From the NCBI GenBank assembly GCA_002422345.1, contig DIUL01000029.1, forward strand, positions 1-26,232: a stretch of DNA of 26,232 bases, given 5' to 3'. Both the position numbers and the translations under genes were made by a program. The notes under the pieces were generated by a model that had not been told where the DNA came from, did no database searches, and worked only from the letters and a program-made list of their open reading frames with translations. Position 1 is the stretch's first letter; each line of letters opens with the position of its first letter. The stretch is from Acetobacteraceae bacterium UBA6159. Lineage in GTDB: Bacteria > Pseudomonadota > Alphaproteobacteria > Acetobacterales > Acetobacteraceae. This document shows, one piece after another, positions 13,943 through 21,699 of the stretch.

Positions 13943-15163
13943 ATGTCCGATCCCCCTCCCTCCGCCCCGGAACACTGGCGGCGCACCCTCTGGTCGATGG
14001 TCGGCCTGCAGATGCTCATGACCACCTCGATCAGCTTCCCCGGCCCGATCATGCCGCTTCTGCTGCCCGAGCTTGGCGTCGTGACGGTCGAGGCGATCGG
14101 CGTCTGGACCGGCCTGATCACCGGGTCCATGTCCTTCGTCGCCGCTTTCGCCTCCCCGATCTGGGGAAGAATATCGGACCGGCGCGGGCGGAAACTGTCG
14201 CTGCTGCGGTCCTCGATCGCGATCGCCTTCTTCACCGTGCTGATGGGCCTGGTGAGCGACGTGTGGCAGTTGTTCGCCATCCGCGTGCTGATGGGCTGCT
14301 TCGTCGGCTTCACCGCGGCCGGCATCGCCCTGACCGCCAGCCAGGTGCCGGAGGATCGCCTCGGCTGGGCACTGGGCCTGCTGAGCACCGGCCAGCTCGT
14401 GGGCCTGATGATAGGGCCGATGGCCGCCGGCGCCCTGGCGGACCTGACCGACAGCTACCGCGTCCCCTTCTTCGTGATCGCGGCCGTCACCGCCACGGTG
14501 CCCGTCCTGGTCTGGTGGCTGGTGCGGGAGGATTTCACCCCGCCTACGACAGCCGGCAAGCAGCCATCCGTGCTGGCGGGGCTGCGCGGGCTGGCCGCGT
14601 CCTCCGGCGTGATGGCGCTGTTCTGCGTGCTGCTGATGGCCCAGTTCAGCGTCCGCACGGTGGAGCCGGTGGTGACCCTGTTCGTGCTGGAACTGGCGGG
14701 AGACGTGCCGAACATCGCTTTGCTGGCGGGGATGGCGTTCTCGATCAGCGGCCTGGCCAACCTGATCGCCGCGCCGGTCATGGGCACCCGCAGCGACGTG
14801 CTCGGGCATCGGCGGGTGCTGCTGATCGCCCTGGCCGGATCGGCCGCCGCCGCCATCCCGCAGATCTGGGTCGAGAGCTACTGGCTGTTCCTGGCCGAAC
14901 GCTTCGCCATGGGCCTGTTCACCGGCGGCATCCTGCCGACCGCCAACGCCCTGATCGGGCGCGCGGTCCCGCGGGAGAAACGCGGCTCCGTCTACGGCAT
15001 GACCGCCTCCGCCTCCTTTCTCGGCACTTCGCTCGGCCCCCTGACCGGAGGGCTGATCGGCGCGAACCTGGGCATCCGCTGGGTCTTCGCGCTGACCGCG
15101 GCGCTGCTGATGGCGAATCTGGTGTGGGTCTGGGCGGTGGTGCGGGAGCGTCGGGACGGATAG
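13943..15163 (+). CDS. MFS exporter, MdtG-like (second of a tandem pair)
   Basis: A 406-residue paralogue of the preceding exporter, aligning along its full length with almost no gaps and, by eye, roughly 70% identical. Invariant blocks include WTGxITGSxSFVAAFASP, GRKLSLLRSSIAI, FVLLMAQFSVRTV-type sequence (here CVLLMAQFSVRTV), IPQIWVESYWLFLAERFA and GGILPTANALIGR. Differences concentrate in helices two, four to six and the central loop, so substrate range may have diverged. It starts 112 bases after the first copy. Its upstream sequence also has TAGCAT close before the ATG and no good Shine-Dalgarno, so the promoter region may have been duplicated too. Confidence 0.93.
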   Translation: MSDPPPSAPEHWRRTLWSMVGLQMLMTTSISFPGPIMPLLLPELGVVTVEAIGVWTGLITGSMSFVAAFASPIWGRISDRRGRKLSLLRSSIAIAFFTVLMGLVSDVWQLFAIRVLMGCFVGFTAAGIALTASQVPEDRLGWALGLLSTGQLVGLMIGPMAAGALADLTDSYRVPFFVIAAVTATVPVLVWWLVREDFTPPTTAGKQPSVLAGLRGLAASSGVMALFCVLLMAQFSVRTVEPVVTLFVLELAGDVPNIALLAGMAFSISGLANLIAAPVMGTRSDVLGHRRVLLIALAGSAAAAIPQIWVESYWLFLAERFAMGLFTGGILPTANALIGRAVPREKRGSVYGMTASASFLGTSLGPLTGGLIGANLGIRWVFALTAALLMANLVWVWAVVRERRDG

Positions 15164-15165
15164 CC

Positions 15166-15270
15166 GGACCAGTCGCGCGAAGTGTCCCACATCGGACCAC
15201 CGTTGCAACGAACCTGCCAGTGTGTAGTCTTCATCGATCAGGGTGGACACGCGACGGAAACGACTGGTCC
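15166..15270. repeat. Long-range inverted repeat in the exporter-GMC gap
   Basis: GGACCAGTCG (15166-15175) is perfectly complementary to CGACTGGTCC (15261-15270). Inside these, GTGTCC (15182-15187) pairs with GGACAC (15245-15250), extended by partly matching bases. The loop is about 57 bases. The remaining 96 bases up to the GMC gene show nothing else I can name. Confidence 0.6.
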
Positions 15271-15366
15271 AATCCGTATCACGGGAAGTCGGATGGCCCG
15301 TCCGTCAGCCGCCTGACGAAGTCTTGCCTCGTGTCGCAACAGCTCAGTCACGGACCAGGATGTGTC

Positions 15367-17205
15367 ATGAACACCGCTGCCCAGACTTTCGATTACATCG
15401 TCGTCGGATCAGGAGCAGGCGGCGGTGTCCTCGCCTCCCGGCTTGCGCGCAACGACCGCAACCTCAAGGTGCTGCTGATCGACGCGGGCGGTGAGCACGC
15501 GGACAATATCCACGCCAAGGTCCCGGGCTTTCACGCCCTGTCGACCGAGGACCCGGCTCTGCGCTGGGACTACTTCGTCCAGCATTTCTCCGACCGGTCG
15601 ATCGCCGAACGGGACGCGCTCTGGCGGGAACGCAAGGCGATCTATTACCCCCGCGCCAGCGCGCTGGGCGGATGCACGCGCCATCATGCGATGATCACGG
15701 TCTATCCAGATGGTTCGGACTGGGACGGGATCGCTCAACTGACCGGAGACTCGTCCTGGTCGGCTGATAACATGTGGACCTATTTCCAGCGTTGCGCGCT
15801 GGACCAGCGGACAAGCTGGCTGCCAATCAACACGGCCAAGCCAGCCATCCTCTTCGAGGGGGCCGGCGACCCTTCCCTGCGGCGTATCCTCCTCGCGGGT
15901 GTCGGCTCCGCGACAAATCTGGCCTTCCCGCCGCCATTGCTGGGTTTGCTCGCGAATCTTGGCGACATGAATGACAAGCATAAGGTCGCCGGAGACCGCG
16001 AAGGCCAATACCTGATCCCGCTGAGCGTCGAGAAGGGACAGCGCAAGGGCGTCTTCGAGTTCATCCAGGATACCCGGAGCGATCCGGACTACGGGCACAA
16101 CCTGACCGTCTGGACGAACAGGCTTGTGACCCGGGTGCTGCTGGAGAACGGGCGCGCGACCGGCGTCGAATACCTGCCGCGAAAGGACGCCTATCGCGCC
16201 GATCGGGATGCCATTGTCGGTGACCACCGACCATGGGCCATGGCTCAGGCCGATCTGCGGCAGGTCCTTGCGGCGCGGGAGGTCATCCTCGCGGGCGGGG
16301 CGTTCAACACGCCGCAACTCCTCATGCTCTCGGGCATCGGTCCCGCCGATCATCTCCGCGCGCTCGGCATCAAGCCGACCGTCGATCTGCCCGGCGTGGG
16401 GGGAAACCTTCAGGACCGCTACGAGGTCGCCGTGATCGACGAGATGCCAACGGAATTCGAAGTCCTGGAAGACTACCGCTTCGAACCGTCGGACGGTGAC
16501 CCGGGCTTCGTACGCTGGCGCGACAAGCGACAGGGGCTTTACACGATCAACGGCGGCATCATGGCCATCCTGAAGAAGTCGCGGCCCGATCTGACGGACT
16601 GCGATCTGTTCATCTTCGGTGTGCCCGTCGAGTTTCAGGGCTATGCCCTCGACTACTCCGAATCGTCCAGGACGCCCGCCGGGCGTAAGCGCTTCTCGTG
16701 GGTGATCCTGAAGGCCCATACCGAGAATACCGGCCAGGTTCGGTTGCGCACCGCCGATCCGCGCGATCCGCCCGATATCAACTTCATGAATTTCGGTGAT
16801 GGGCAGCGCTCGGGCGACCCCGACCTCGATGCCCTGGAGCACGCGGTGGAGTATGTGCGGGATATCATGCGCGGACCACGGAGCCGCGGTGTCACGAACG
16901 GTGAGTTCATTCCCGGCGCGCACCTGACCGGGCAGGCGCTGCGGGACGCCATCATGGCCCGCGCCTGGGGCCATCACGCGTCCTGCACCTGCCCCATCGG
17001 CCCCAAGGGCGACCCGCATGCTGTCCTGGACCCGGCGTTTCGGGTCAGGGGCCTGACGACGCGCAATCTCCGGGTCGTGGATGCCTCGGTGTTCCCGAAG
17101 ATACCCGGCTACTTCGTCGTCCTGCCCACCTACATCATCGCCGAGAAGGCGGCGGATGTGATCCTGGCCGACGCGGGGGCTGTCACGATGCCTCTCCGCC
17201 ACTGA
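15367..17205 (+). CDS. GMC-family FAD-dependent oxidoreductase
   Basis: A 612-residue glucose-methanol-choline oxidoreductase, oxidising an alcohol (or similar group) with FAD. The ADP-binding motif is GSGAGG (14-19) in IVVGSGAGGGVLASRLA. The family signature GAFNTPQLLMLSGIGP lies just past mid-protein. The C-terminal active-site strand WGHHASCTCPIG carries the catalytic histidine, H536 or H537. The second active-site position, normally His or Asn in a GHT/GNT context before the last helix, reads PGYFVVLPTYIIAEKAAD, with phenylalanine F583. The cofactor acceptor and substrate cannot be told. AGGA lies seven bases before the ATG at 15367; a much longer in-frame extension back through the exporter gene is not credible. 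Base composition is somewhat less GC-rich than its neighbours, hinting at acquisition. Confidence 0.9.
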   Translation: MNTAAQTFDYIVVGSGAGGGVLASRLARNDRNLKVLLIDAGGEHADNIHAKVPGFHALSTEDPALRWDYFVQHFSDRSIAERDALWRERKAIYYPRASALGGCTRHHAMITVYPDGSDWDGIAQLTGDSSWSADNMWTYFQRCALDQRTSWLPINTAKPAILFEGAGDPSLRRILLAGVGSATNLAFPPPLLGLLANLGDMNDKHKVAGDREGQYLIPLSVEKGQRKGVFEFIQDTRSDPDYGHNLTVWTNRLVTRVLLENGRATGVEYLPRKDAYRADRDAIVGDHRPWAMAQADLRQVLAAREVILAGGAFNTPQLLMLSGIGPADHLRALGIKPTVDLPGVGGNLQDRYEVAVIDEMPTEFEVLEDYRFEPSDGDPGFVRWRDKRQGLYTINGGIMAILKKSRPDLTDCDLFIFGVPVEFQGYALDYSESSRTPAGRKRFSWVILKAHTENTGQVRLRTADPRDPPDINFMNFGDGQRSGDPDLDALEHAVEYVRDIMRGPRSRGVTNGEFIPGAHLTGQALRDAIMARAWGHHASCTCPIGPKGDPHAVLDPAFRVRGLTTRNLRVVDASVFPKIPGYFVVLPTYIIAEKAADVILADAGAVTMPLRH

Positions 17206-17215
17206 CGCCGCCGCC

Positions 17216-17246
17216 TTGACGTCATCCCCCCCACCCGGCCCACAAT
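17216..17246 (+). promoter_or_regulatory. Possible promoter of the LLM oxidoreductase pair
   Basis: TTGACG (17216-17221) is followed after 19 bases by CACAAT (17241-17246), then a 26-base leader with GGGGGAA before the start at 17273. The spacer is longer than ideal, so this is tentative. Confidence 0.35.
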
Positions 17247-17272
17247 CAGCCCAGCCTCAAGGGGGAAACCAG

Positions 17273-18130
17273 ATGTTGAAAATCGGCGCGGTGATGTTCT
17301 TCACCTCCTACTCCATGCAGCCCGTCGCCCTGGCGCGCGCGCTGGAGGAACGGGGCTTCGAGTCCCTCTGGGTGCCCGAGCACACGCATATCCCCTCCTC
17401 CCGCAAGACCCAGTACCCCGCGGGCGGGCCGCTGATCCGGCCGTACTACGACATCATGGAACCGTTCCTGGCGCTGACCGCCGCGGCCGCCGTGACGAAT
17501 AACCTCCGCCTTGGCACCGGCATCGCGCTGGTCGCGCAGCGGGACCCGATCATCACCGCCAAGGCCGTGGCCACGCTCGACCAGATCTCCAACGGCCGCT
17601 TCCTGTTCGGCGTCGGCAACGGCTGGAACCAGGATGAGATCGAAAACCACGGCACCGAGTTCAAAACCCGGCACAAACTGGCCCGCGAACGGATCGAGGC
17701 GATGAAGGCGATCTGGACGCAGGAGGAACCGGAATACCACGGCGAAATGGTCAACTTCGACAAGATGAAGATGTGGCCGAAGCCGATCCAGAAGCCCTAT
17801 CCCCCGATCATCGTCGGCGGCGCCTTCCCCTATGCGGCGAAGCGCGCGATCGCCTACGGCGACGGCTGGATCCCCCGCGCCGACCGCCTGGAAAAAGGCG
17901 GCGTCGGCGTCATCATCGATGATTTCCGCAAGATGGCCGTGGAAGCCGGACGCGACCTCGCGACCCTGCCGATCACCATCTTCCGCGTGCCCGACGAACT
18001 TGATCGCCTGAAATTCTGCGAGGAAATCGGCATCGACCGCGTCGTCTTCACCTTGCCGGCCGAGAAGGAGGACAAGCTGCTGCCGATCCTCGACCGCTGG
18101 GCCGACCTCCAGCGCCAGATGAACGGCTGA
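17273..18130 (+). CDS. LLM-class flavin/F420-dependent oxidoreductase (TIGR03619-like)
   Basis: A 285-residue luciferase-like monooxygenase-fold protein. The pattern of the TIGR03619 subfamily is clear: GFESLWVPEHTHIPSSR near the N-terminus, LTAAAAVTNNLRLGTGIALV, QRDPIITAKAVATLDQISNGR, FGVGNGWNQDEIENHG, IWTQEEPEYHGEMV, and PPIIVGGAFPYAAKRAIAYGDGW. These enzymes use reduced F420 or FMN to act on varied organic substrates; the TIGR name implies F420, but nothing here proves the host makes it. The ATG at 17273 has GGGGGAA about six bases upstream; a TTG at 17216 in the same frame was rejected. The next gene, a second LLM protein, begins five bases after the stop, so the two form an operon. Confidence 0.9.
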   Translation: MLKIGAVMFFTSYSMQPVALARALEERGFESLWVPEHTHIPSSRKTQYPAGGPLIRPYYDIMEPFLALTAAAAVTNNLRLGTGIALVAQRDPIITAKAVATLDQISNGRFLFGVGNGWNQDEIENHGTEFKTRHKLARERIEAMKAIWTQEEPEYHGEMVNFDKMKMWPKPIQKPYPPIIVGGAFPYAAKRAIAYGDGWIPRADRLEKGGVGVIIDDFRKMAVEAGRDLATLPITIFRVPDELDRLKFCEEIGIDRVVFTLPAEKEDKLLPILDRWADLQRQMNG

Positions 18131-18135
18131 CCGGG

Positions 18136-19074
18136 ATGGCGCCGAAGCTGGGCTACCTGCTCCCGACGCGGGAGCGGATCATGGAAGGCAAGCCCGAGAC
18201 CGGGCCGATGCTCACGCTGGCCGAACGCGCGGCGGGGCTGGGGTTCGATTCGATCTGGGTCGGTGACTCGTTGCTGGCCCGTCCCCGGCATGAGCCGCTG
18301 ACGCTGCTGGCCGGGGTCGCGGGACGGGTGCCGGGAGTGGAACTCGGGACAGCGGTGCTGCTGCCGGCGCTGCGGAACCCTGTGGTGCTGGCGCACCAGA
18401 TCGCCACGCTGGACCAGGTCAGCGAGGGCCGCTTCATCCTGGGCGTCGGCATCGCCGCCGACGCGCCGTCCATCCGCGCGGAGTTCACCGCCGCCGGCGT
18501 GACCTTCGACAAGCGGGTCGGCCGGATGATGGAGGGGCTGCGCCTGATGCGCGCGCTCTGGACCGGGGAGCCCGTCGATTGGGACGGGCGCTGGCAGGTC
18601 GCGGCCGGCACGCTGGCGCCGACGCCCTTCCGCGCCGGTGGGCCGCCGGTCTGGATCGGCGGCAACCTGAAGGCGAGCCTCGACCGCGCCGGCAAGCATT
18701 TCGACGGCTGGTTCCCGATCGCGCCCTCGCCCGCGACCTTCGCGACGCAGTGGGCCGACATCAAGGCCACCGCCCGCGCCGAGGGCCGCGACGCCGATGC
18801 CATGACCGGGGCGATGTACCTGACCATCGCGCTGGATGAGGACGCGGCGAAGGCGGAAGCGCGGCTGGATAGCTTCCTGGAGACCTACTACAGCGCTCCC
18901 GCCGCCCTGCTGCGCCGCCGCCAGGCCTGCTACGCGGGACCCGAGGCGGGGTTGGGCGCGTATCTGAAATCCTACGCCGATGCGGGAGTCAGCCACCTGA
19001 TGCTGCGCTTCGCCGGCGATCCGGAGCGCCAGATGGAAGCGGCCGCCCGGGTGCGGCGCGGGCTGGGCTGGTAG
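18136..19074 (+). CDS. LLM-class flavin-dependent oxidoreductase
   Basis: A 312-residue luciferase-like protein, distinct from its upstream neighbour but of the same fold. It shows GLGFDSIWVGDSLLARPRHEP, then GVELGTAVLLPALRNPVVLAHQIATLDQVSEGRFILGVG, a MRALWTGEPVDWDGRWQV block, and PPVWIGGNLKASLDRAGKHFDGWFP, all standard LLM landmarks. It is probably cytoplasmic and dimeric, possibly with the neighbouring LLM as a heterodimer partner (inference only). The ATG at 18136 follows the first gene by five bases and has only a weak CGGG upstream, so translation is probably coupled. The substrate is unknown. Confidence 0.9.
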   Translation: MAPKLGYLLPTRERIMEGKPETGPMLTLAERAAGLGFDSIWVGDSLLARPRHEPLTLLAGVAGRVPGVELGTAVLLPALRNPVVLAHQIATLDQVSEGRFILGVGIAADAPSIRAEFTAAGVTFDKRVGRMMEGLRLMRALWTGEPVDWDGRWQVAAGTLAPTPFRAGGPPVWIGGNLKASLDRAGKHFDGWFPIAPSPATFATQWADIKATARAEGRDADAMTGAMYLTIALDEDAAKAEARLDSFLETYYSAPAALLRRRQACYAGPEAGLGAYLKSYADAGVSHLMLRFAGDPERQMEAAARVRRGLGW

Positions 19075-19124
19075 GGGCAAACCGGACCATCCCGGCGGCG
19101 GCGGTGCCGACGCGTTGAACCGTC

Positions 19125-19147
19125 ATGGGCGGGCTCGACCCGCCCAT
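19125..19147. repeat. Perfect hairpin downstream of the LLM genes
   Basis: ATGGGCGGG (19125-19133) and CCCGCCCAT (19139-19147) are perfectly complementary around a five-base loop. No T run follows. It lies 50 bases past the LLM stop and could stabilise that transcript's 3' end, or belong to a CGTCATGG-type dispersed palindrome. Confidence 0.7.
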
Positions 19148-19238
19148 CGCCACGGGCATCGCTGGCTGGAACCGTGCGTACCGTGCATCCGCCGGGGTCC
19201 TTTGCGGTAGGCGGGTCGTGTGGCACGCGCCCTTTCCT

Positions 19239-19317
19239 CGTCATCCCCGCGCCTGTCGCGGGGACCATCACCAGCACCGTGCCGCGATCGGTCCCCGCGA
19301 CAAGTGCGGGGATGACG
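19239..19317. repeat. 28-base inverted repeat upstream of guaB
   Basis: Arms 19239-19266 and 19290-19317 match at 26 of 28 positions, with a 23-base spacer. The arms run CGTCATCCCCGC...GCGGGGACC and its complement. CGTCATCCCCGC-type palindromes are widely dispersed in alphaproteobacterial genomes, so this is most likely one of a multicopy family. Confidence 0.8.
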
Positions 19318-19490
19318 GGGACAGGGGCCGCCCACGGTTCCCTCTCGCCCCGCCCCGGAATGACCCCCAGCACCGCCGCAGAGTCACATCCCCCCGCACG
19401 CGCCCCCCCACCCCCGCAATGACAACCCTTGCGGACCGGTCACCGACCGCCTATGTGGGGCCGCCAAGGTTGCGGAAAGGCACACCGCCC

Positions 19491-20996
19491 ATGGCCCTCG
19501 ATATCCCCCAGGATTCCATCCCCCGTTTCGCGTCCTCCCGCATCGAGGAGGCATTGGCATTCGACGACGTGCTCGTCGTGCCGGGGTACTCCCAGGTTCT
19601 GCCGTCCTCGACCAGCACCGTCACCCGCCTCACGCGGGAAATCTCCCTGAACATCCCCATCATTTCCGCCGCGATGGACACCGTCACGGAAGCCGAAATG
19701 GCCATCGCGATGGCACAGCTCGGCGGCATGGGGGTGATCCACAAGAACCTGTCCGCCGAGGACCAGGCCGCCCAGGTGCGCCAGGTCAAGAAGTTCGAAT
19801 CCGGCATGGTCGTGAACCCGATGACCATCCACCCCGACCAGACCCTGGGCGACGTGAAGGCCCTGATGGGCAGCCACCGCATCAGCGGCGTGCCGGTGGT
19901 GGAGCGGAACACGAACCGCCTGGTTGGCATCATCACCAACCGCGATGTCCGCTTCGCCAACAACAACGACCAGCGCGTTTATGAACTGATGACCCGGGAA
20001 AACCTGGTCACGGTGAAGATGCCGGTCCATCCGGACGAAGCCCGCCGGCTGCTGCACAAGCACCGCATCGAAAAGCTGCTGGTCGTCGATGACCTGTATC
20101 GCTGCGTCGGGCTGATCACCGTCAAGGACATGGACAAGGCCGAGTCCCATCCGCTCGCCAACAAGGACGAGATGGGCCGCCTGCGCGTCGCCGCGGCCAC
20201 CGGCGTCGGGCCGGACGGCCAGGACCGCGCCCGCATCCTGGTCGCGGCCGAGGTCGATATCATCGTCGTCGATACCGCCCACGGCCATTCTCGCGGCGTG
20301 CTGGAATCGGTGGAGCTGATCAAGAAGGCGTCCAACGCCGTGCAGGTCATCGCCGGCAACGTCGCCACGCCCGAGGGCGCGCTGGCGTTGATTGCGGCCG
20401 GGGCGGACGCGGTGAAGATCGGCATCGGGCCGGGCAGCATCTGCACGACTCGCGTCGTCGCCGGCGTCGGCGTGCCGCAGTTCTCAGCCGTGCTGGAAAC
20501 CGCCGCCGCCTGCCGCGAACAGGGCGTGCCCGCGATCGCCGATGGCGGCATGCGGACCAGCGGCGACATCGTCAAGGCAATCGCCGCCGGCGCCGACTGC
20601 GTCATGGTGGGCAGCCTGCTCGCCGGCACGAACGAAGCCCCCGGAGAGGTGTTCCTGTATCAGGGCCGGTCCTACAAATCCTATCGCGGCATGGGCAGCC
20701 TGAGCGCCATGGCGCGCGGGTCGGCCGACCGCTACTTCCAGCAGGACATCAAGGACCACCTGAAGCTGGTGCCGGAAGGGATCGAGGGCCGGGTCGCCTA
20801 CAAGGGCCCCGCCGGCAACGTGATCCACCAGCTCGTCGGCGGTCTGAAGGCCGGCATGGGCTACACCGGCGCGGCCGATATCCCGACCCTGCAACAGACC
20901 GCCAAGTTCCGCCGCATCACCGGCGCCGGCCTGCGCGAGAGCCACGTCCACGACGTCGCGATCGACCGGGAGGCGCCGAACTATCGCCAGGACTGA
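19491..20996 (+). CDS. guaB: Inosine-5'-monophosphate dehydrogenase
   Basis: A 501-residue IMP dehydrogenase, catalysing NAD-dependent oxidation of IMP to XMP, the committed step of GMP synthesis. The N-terminal EEALAFDDVLVVPGYSQVLP is diagnostic. Paired CBS regulatory domains span about 108-222. The active-site loop GSICTTRVVAGVGVPQ carries catalytic C318. DTAHGHS (261-267) contributes substrate/NAD contacts, and the mobile flap region YRGMGSLSAM is intact. It is full length. GGAAAGG about ten bases before the ATG at 19491 decides the start; upstream in-frame sequence is palindromic gap DNA. A HAD enzyme starts three bases after the stop, so guaB heads a four-gene plus-strand run. Confidence 0.97.
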   Translation: MALDIPQDSIPRFASSRIEEALAFDDVLVVPGYSQVLPSSTSTVTRLTREISLNIPIISAAMDTVTEAEMAIAMAQLGGMGVIHKNLSAEDQAAQVRQVKKFESGMVVNPMTIHPDQTLGDVKALMGSHRISGVPVVERNTNRLVGIITNRDVRFANNNDQRVYELMTRENLVTVKMPVHPDEARRLLHKHRIEKLLVVDDLYRCVGLITVKDMDKAESHPLANKDEMGRLRVAAATGVGPDGQDRARILVAAEVDIIVVDTAHGHSRGVLESVELIKKASNAVQVIAGNVATPEGALALIAAGADAVKIGIGPGSICTTRVVAGVGVPQFSAVLETAAACREQGVPAIADGGMRTSGDIVKAIAAGADCVMVGSLLAGTNEAPGEVFLYQGRSYKSYRGMGSLSAMARGSADRYFQQDIKDHLKLVPEGIEGRVAYKGPAGNVIHQLVGGLKAGMGYTGAADIPTLQQTAKFRRITGAGLRESHVHDVAIDREAPNYRQD

Positions 20997-20999
20997 CGG

Positions 21000-21695
21000 T
21001 TGAACCGCATCCGGGCGGTGGTGTTCGACGCCTATGGCACGTTGCTGGATATCCATGCGGCCATGGCCCGTCACGCCGACCGCCTGGGTCCGGACTGGCA
21101 GCGCATCAGCGCCGACTGGCGCGCGAAGCAGTTGGAATACAGTTGGGTCCGCAGCCTCGCCGGCCCCAGCCACCACCGGGATTTCTGGCGCCTGACGCAG
21201 GAGGCGCTGGCCTGGACCGCCACCCGCCACGGCATCGCCGACCCGGCGCTGCTGGCCGATGTGCTGCTGGCCTATCGCCATCTCGACGCCTATCCGGAGG
21301 TCGGGGTCGTCCTGCGCCAGTTGCGCGACGCCGGCCTGTCGCGCGCGATCCTCTCGAACGGCGAACCGGGGATGCTGCGCGACGCCGTGACCCATGCCGG
21401 TATCGGCCACACCCTGGACGCCGTGCTGAGTGTCGAGGCCGCCGGCGTGTTCAAGCCTGATCCGCGCGTCTACCGCCTGGCCGGGGCGCATTTCGGCCTG
21501 GCCGGCAGCCAGATGGCCTTCGTGTCATCCAACCCCTGGGACGCGTTCGGCGCCCATGCCTTCGGCTTCCGCGTGTTCTGGCTGAACCGCGCCGGCGCGC
21601 CGCGGGAATATGAACTGGGAGCGCATGTGACCGAAATCGCCGACCTCACCGATCTGCCGAACTTGCTTGCCGCCCCATTCGCCCGCACACCCTGA
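21000..21695 (+). CDS. L-2-haloacid dehalogenase-like HAD hydrolase (haloacid dehalogenase type II)
   Basis: A 231-residue HAD-superfamily enzyme with the full active site of (S)-2-haloacid dehalogenases, which hydrolyse L-2-haloacids to D-2-hydroxyacids. The nucleophile is D10 in VVFDAYGTLLD. The halide-binding arginine R41 lies in WRAKQLEYSWVRSL. S119-N120 are in ILSNGE, K152 in FKPDPRVY, and S176, N178 and D181 in FVSSNPWDAFG. These match the established L-DEX positions almost one to one, so dehalogenation is more likely than generic phosphatase activity; the natural substrate is unknown. The only plausible start is TTG at 21000, three bases after guaB, with AGGA overlapping the guaB end. 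The rare start may keep expression low. Confidence 0.88.
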   Translation: MNRIRAVVFDAYGTLLDIHAAMARHADRLGPDWQRISADWRAKQLEYSWVRSLAGPSHHRDFWRLTQEALAWTATRHGIADPALLADVLLAYRHLDAYPEVGVVLRQLRDAGLSRAILSNGEPGMLRDAVTHAGIGHTLDAVLSVEAAGVFKPDPRVYRLAGAHFGLAGSQMAFVSSNPWDAFGAHAFGFRVFWLNRAGAPREYELGAHVTEIADLTDLPNLLAAPFARTP

Positions 21696-21699
21696 TCCC

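Larger units (their letters stand above)
19075..19490. other. 416-base gap upstream of guaB with two palindromic elements
   Basis: No gene is supported. It holds a short perfect hairpin (19125-19147), a longer inverted repeat (19239-19317), and low-complexity cytosine-rich sequence up to the guaB ribosome site. Both palindromes begin next to CGTCAT, like the nested repeat near 9260, which suggests a common class of dispersed element. No obvious guaB promoter or riboswitch is recognisable. Confidence 0.6.

Noticed and set aside
14263..15366. An upstream extension of the GMC gene through the second exporter gene
   Set aside because: The extension is a shifted frame of the exporter, whereas the GMC protein starts naturally at 15367 with a ribosome site and the FAD motif at residue 14.
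15409..17202. A 597-codon minus-strand frame opposite the GMC gene
   Set aside because: Shadow frame; the GMC motifs on the plus strand are unambiguous.
19125..19490. A longer N-terminus for guaB, in frame from 19125
   Set aside because: The extra sequence is palindromic gap DNA; the ATG at 19491 has a ribosome site and gives the normal IMP dehydrogenase N-terminus and length.
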